Shown: in pieces, positions 5,344 through 5,967 of the stretch
How positions within the stretch are numbered: the first letter of the stretch is position 1
Layout: each line of letters starts with the position of its first letter
Source of the DNA: Paenibacillus sp.
Lineage (GTDB): Bacteria > Bacillota > Bacilli > Paenibacillales > Paenibacillaceae
NCBI GenBank assembly: GCA_029256665.1
Contig: JAQSXN010000274.1
Location: forward strand, 1-5,967
Length of the DNA: 5,967 bases
Direction of reading: 5' to 3'
The notes under the pieces: generated by a model
What the model was told of the DNA's origin: nothing
Seen by the model: only the letters and a program-made list of their open reading frames with translations
Database searches by the model: none
Made by a program: the position numbers and the translations under genes

Positions 5344-5967
5344 TCGACGATGTACCCCATCCCTTTGCGGGTCGCGATATAATCCTCCATGCCCAGCTCC
5401 GCGAGTTTGCGTCTCAGCCGGTTGACGTTAACCGTAAGCGTATTGTCGTCGACGAACTGCTCGTCCTTCCATAACGCGTGCATAAGCTCGTCCCGCGGGA
5501 CGATCCGTCCGATACTGCGCATGAGCACCTGCAAAATAATGAATTCGTTGCGCGACAGCTCGGCTGTCTTGTCGTCCGATTGCACGGACGAGTTGCCGAG
5601 ATGAAACGTGAGACCGCGGTGCCTGAGCTGCAGCGCCTCGTCCTGATACGTATAATTGCGTCTCAGCAGCGCGCTTACCTTGGCTACGAGCACGGACAGA
5701 TCGAACGGCTTCTGCACGTAATCGTCGCCTCCCATATTGATGGCCATGATGATGTCCATATTCTGGCTTCTGGAGGACAGAAAGAGAATCGGCACCTTCG
5801 AGAACGCGCGGATGCTTTGGCACCAATAATAGCCGTCGTAGACGGGAAGGTTGATGTCGAGCAGCACGAGATGAGGTTCATGCTGGCGGAATTGCTCGTC
5901 GACCGAATCGAAATCCGTCGTCTCGACGACCTCGTATTGCCACTTCCTAAGACTGCTCGCGACGATG
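5340..5967 (-). CDS. bceR: BceR-type OmpR-family response regulator, N-terminus cut by the window edge
   Basis: The frame is open from the right edge for 208 residues to a TGA at 5342-5340. It is incomplete: the GTG at 5867 is an internal Val codon, and the sequence reads on upstream as receiver domain (IVASSLRKWQYEVVETTDF...). Alignment by memory with BceR puts about 15 residues outside, including the acidic pair near residues 9-10. In visible numbering the phosphoacceptor is D37 (LVLLDINLP), followed by the switch serine S64 (FLSSR) and conserved K86 (VQKPF). The C-terminal winged-helix domain covers about 115-207, with LSRNEFIIL and the recognition-helix segment DDNTLTVNVNRLRRKL. When phosphorylated it should bind the inverted repeat at 1513-1530 and activate bceAB. 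It is cotranscribed with the kinase gene; the promoter lies beyond the window. Confidence 0.95.
   Translation of the reverse strand, partial: IVASSLRKWQYEVVETTDFDSVDEQFRQHEPHLVLLDINLPVYDGYYWCQSIRAFSKVPILFLSSRSQNMDIIMAINMGGDDYVQKPFDLSVLVAKVSALLRRNYTYQDEALQLRHRGLTFHLGNSSVQSDDKTAELSRNEFIILQVLMRSIGRIVPRDELMHALWKDEQFVDDNTLTVNVNRLRRKLAELGMEDYIATRKGMGYIVE

Noticed and set aside
5340..5867. Response regulator taken as a complete 175-residue gene starting at GTG 5867
   Set aside because: The GTG encodes a valine three codons before the phosphorylated Asp. The frame continues upstream with good receiver-domain sequence to the window edge, so the gene is truncated by the window, not short.

Overview
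The window reads as part of a GC-rich Firmicute chromosome, most like the Paenibacillaceae (Paenibacillus or Cohnella type). This rests on protein families typical of Bacillales, clear purine-rich Shine-Dalgarno sites, and codon use with many G/C third positions. The genus is an inference, not something the sequence proves.

Layout: (1) positions 1-1389, minus strand, the first 463 codons of a BmrC/YheI-type ABC multidrug exporter half-transporter, whose ATPase C-terminus lies off the left edge; (2) positions 1390-1613, a short divergent regulatory region with several inverted repeats, including a good candidate BceR-type operator and promoter for the rightward genes; (3) positions 1614-4333, plus strand, a two-gene operon encoding a BceAB-type peptide-antibiotic resistance transporter (ATPase, then ten-helix FtsX-like permease), joined by an ATGA overlap; (4) positions 4319-4344, a 26-bp near-perfect palindrome holding both stop codons of the convergent genes and probably ending transcription; (5) positions 4330-5967, minus strand, the cognate two-component system: a response regulator (missing about 15 N-terminal residues at the right edge) followed, again with an ATGA overlap, by an intramembrane-sensing BceS-type histidine kinase.

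Together the four bce genes form a complete antibiotic-sensing and detoxification module. In this family the transporter is both resistance pump and sensor: BceAB forms a complex with the short-loop kinase, transport activity stimulates the kinase, and the phosphorylated regulator switches on bceAB through an inverted repeat upstream. The likely stimulus is a cell-wall-active peptide antibiotic acting on lipid II cycle intermediates, but which one cannot be read from the sequence.

The module itself is a known type. The less ordinary features are its tail-to-tail arrangement, the palindrome that makes the permease and the kinase end in the same residues (Ser-Arg-Lys plus one), and the control region shared with a divergent multidrug exporter. 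I found no RNA genes, mobile elements, CRISPR arrays or frameshifts.
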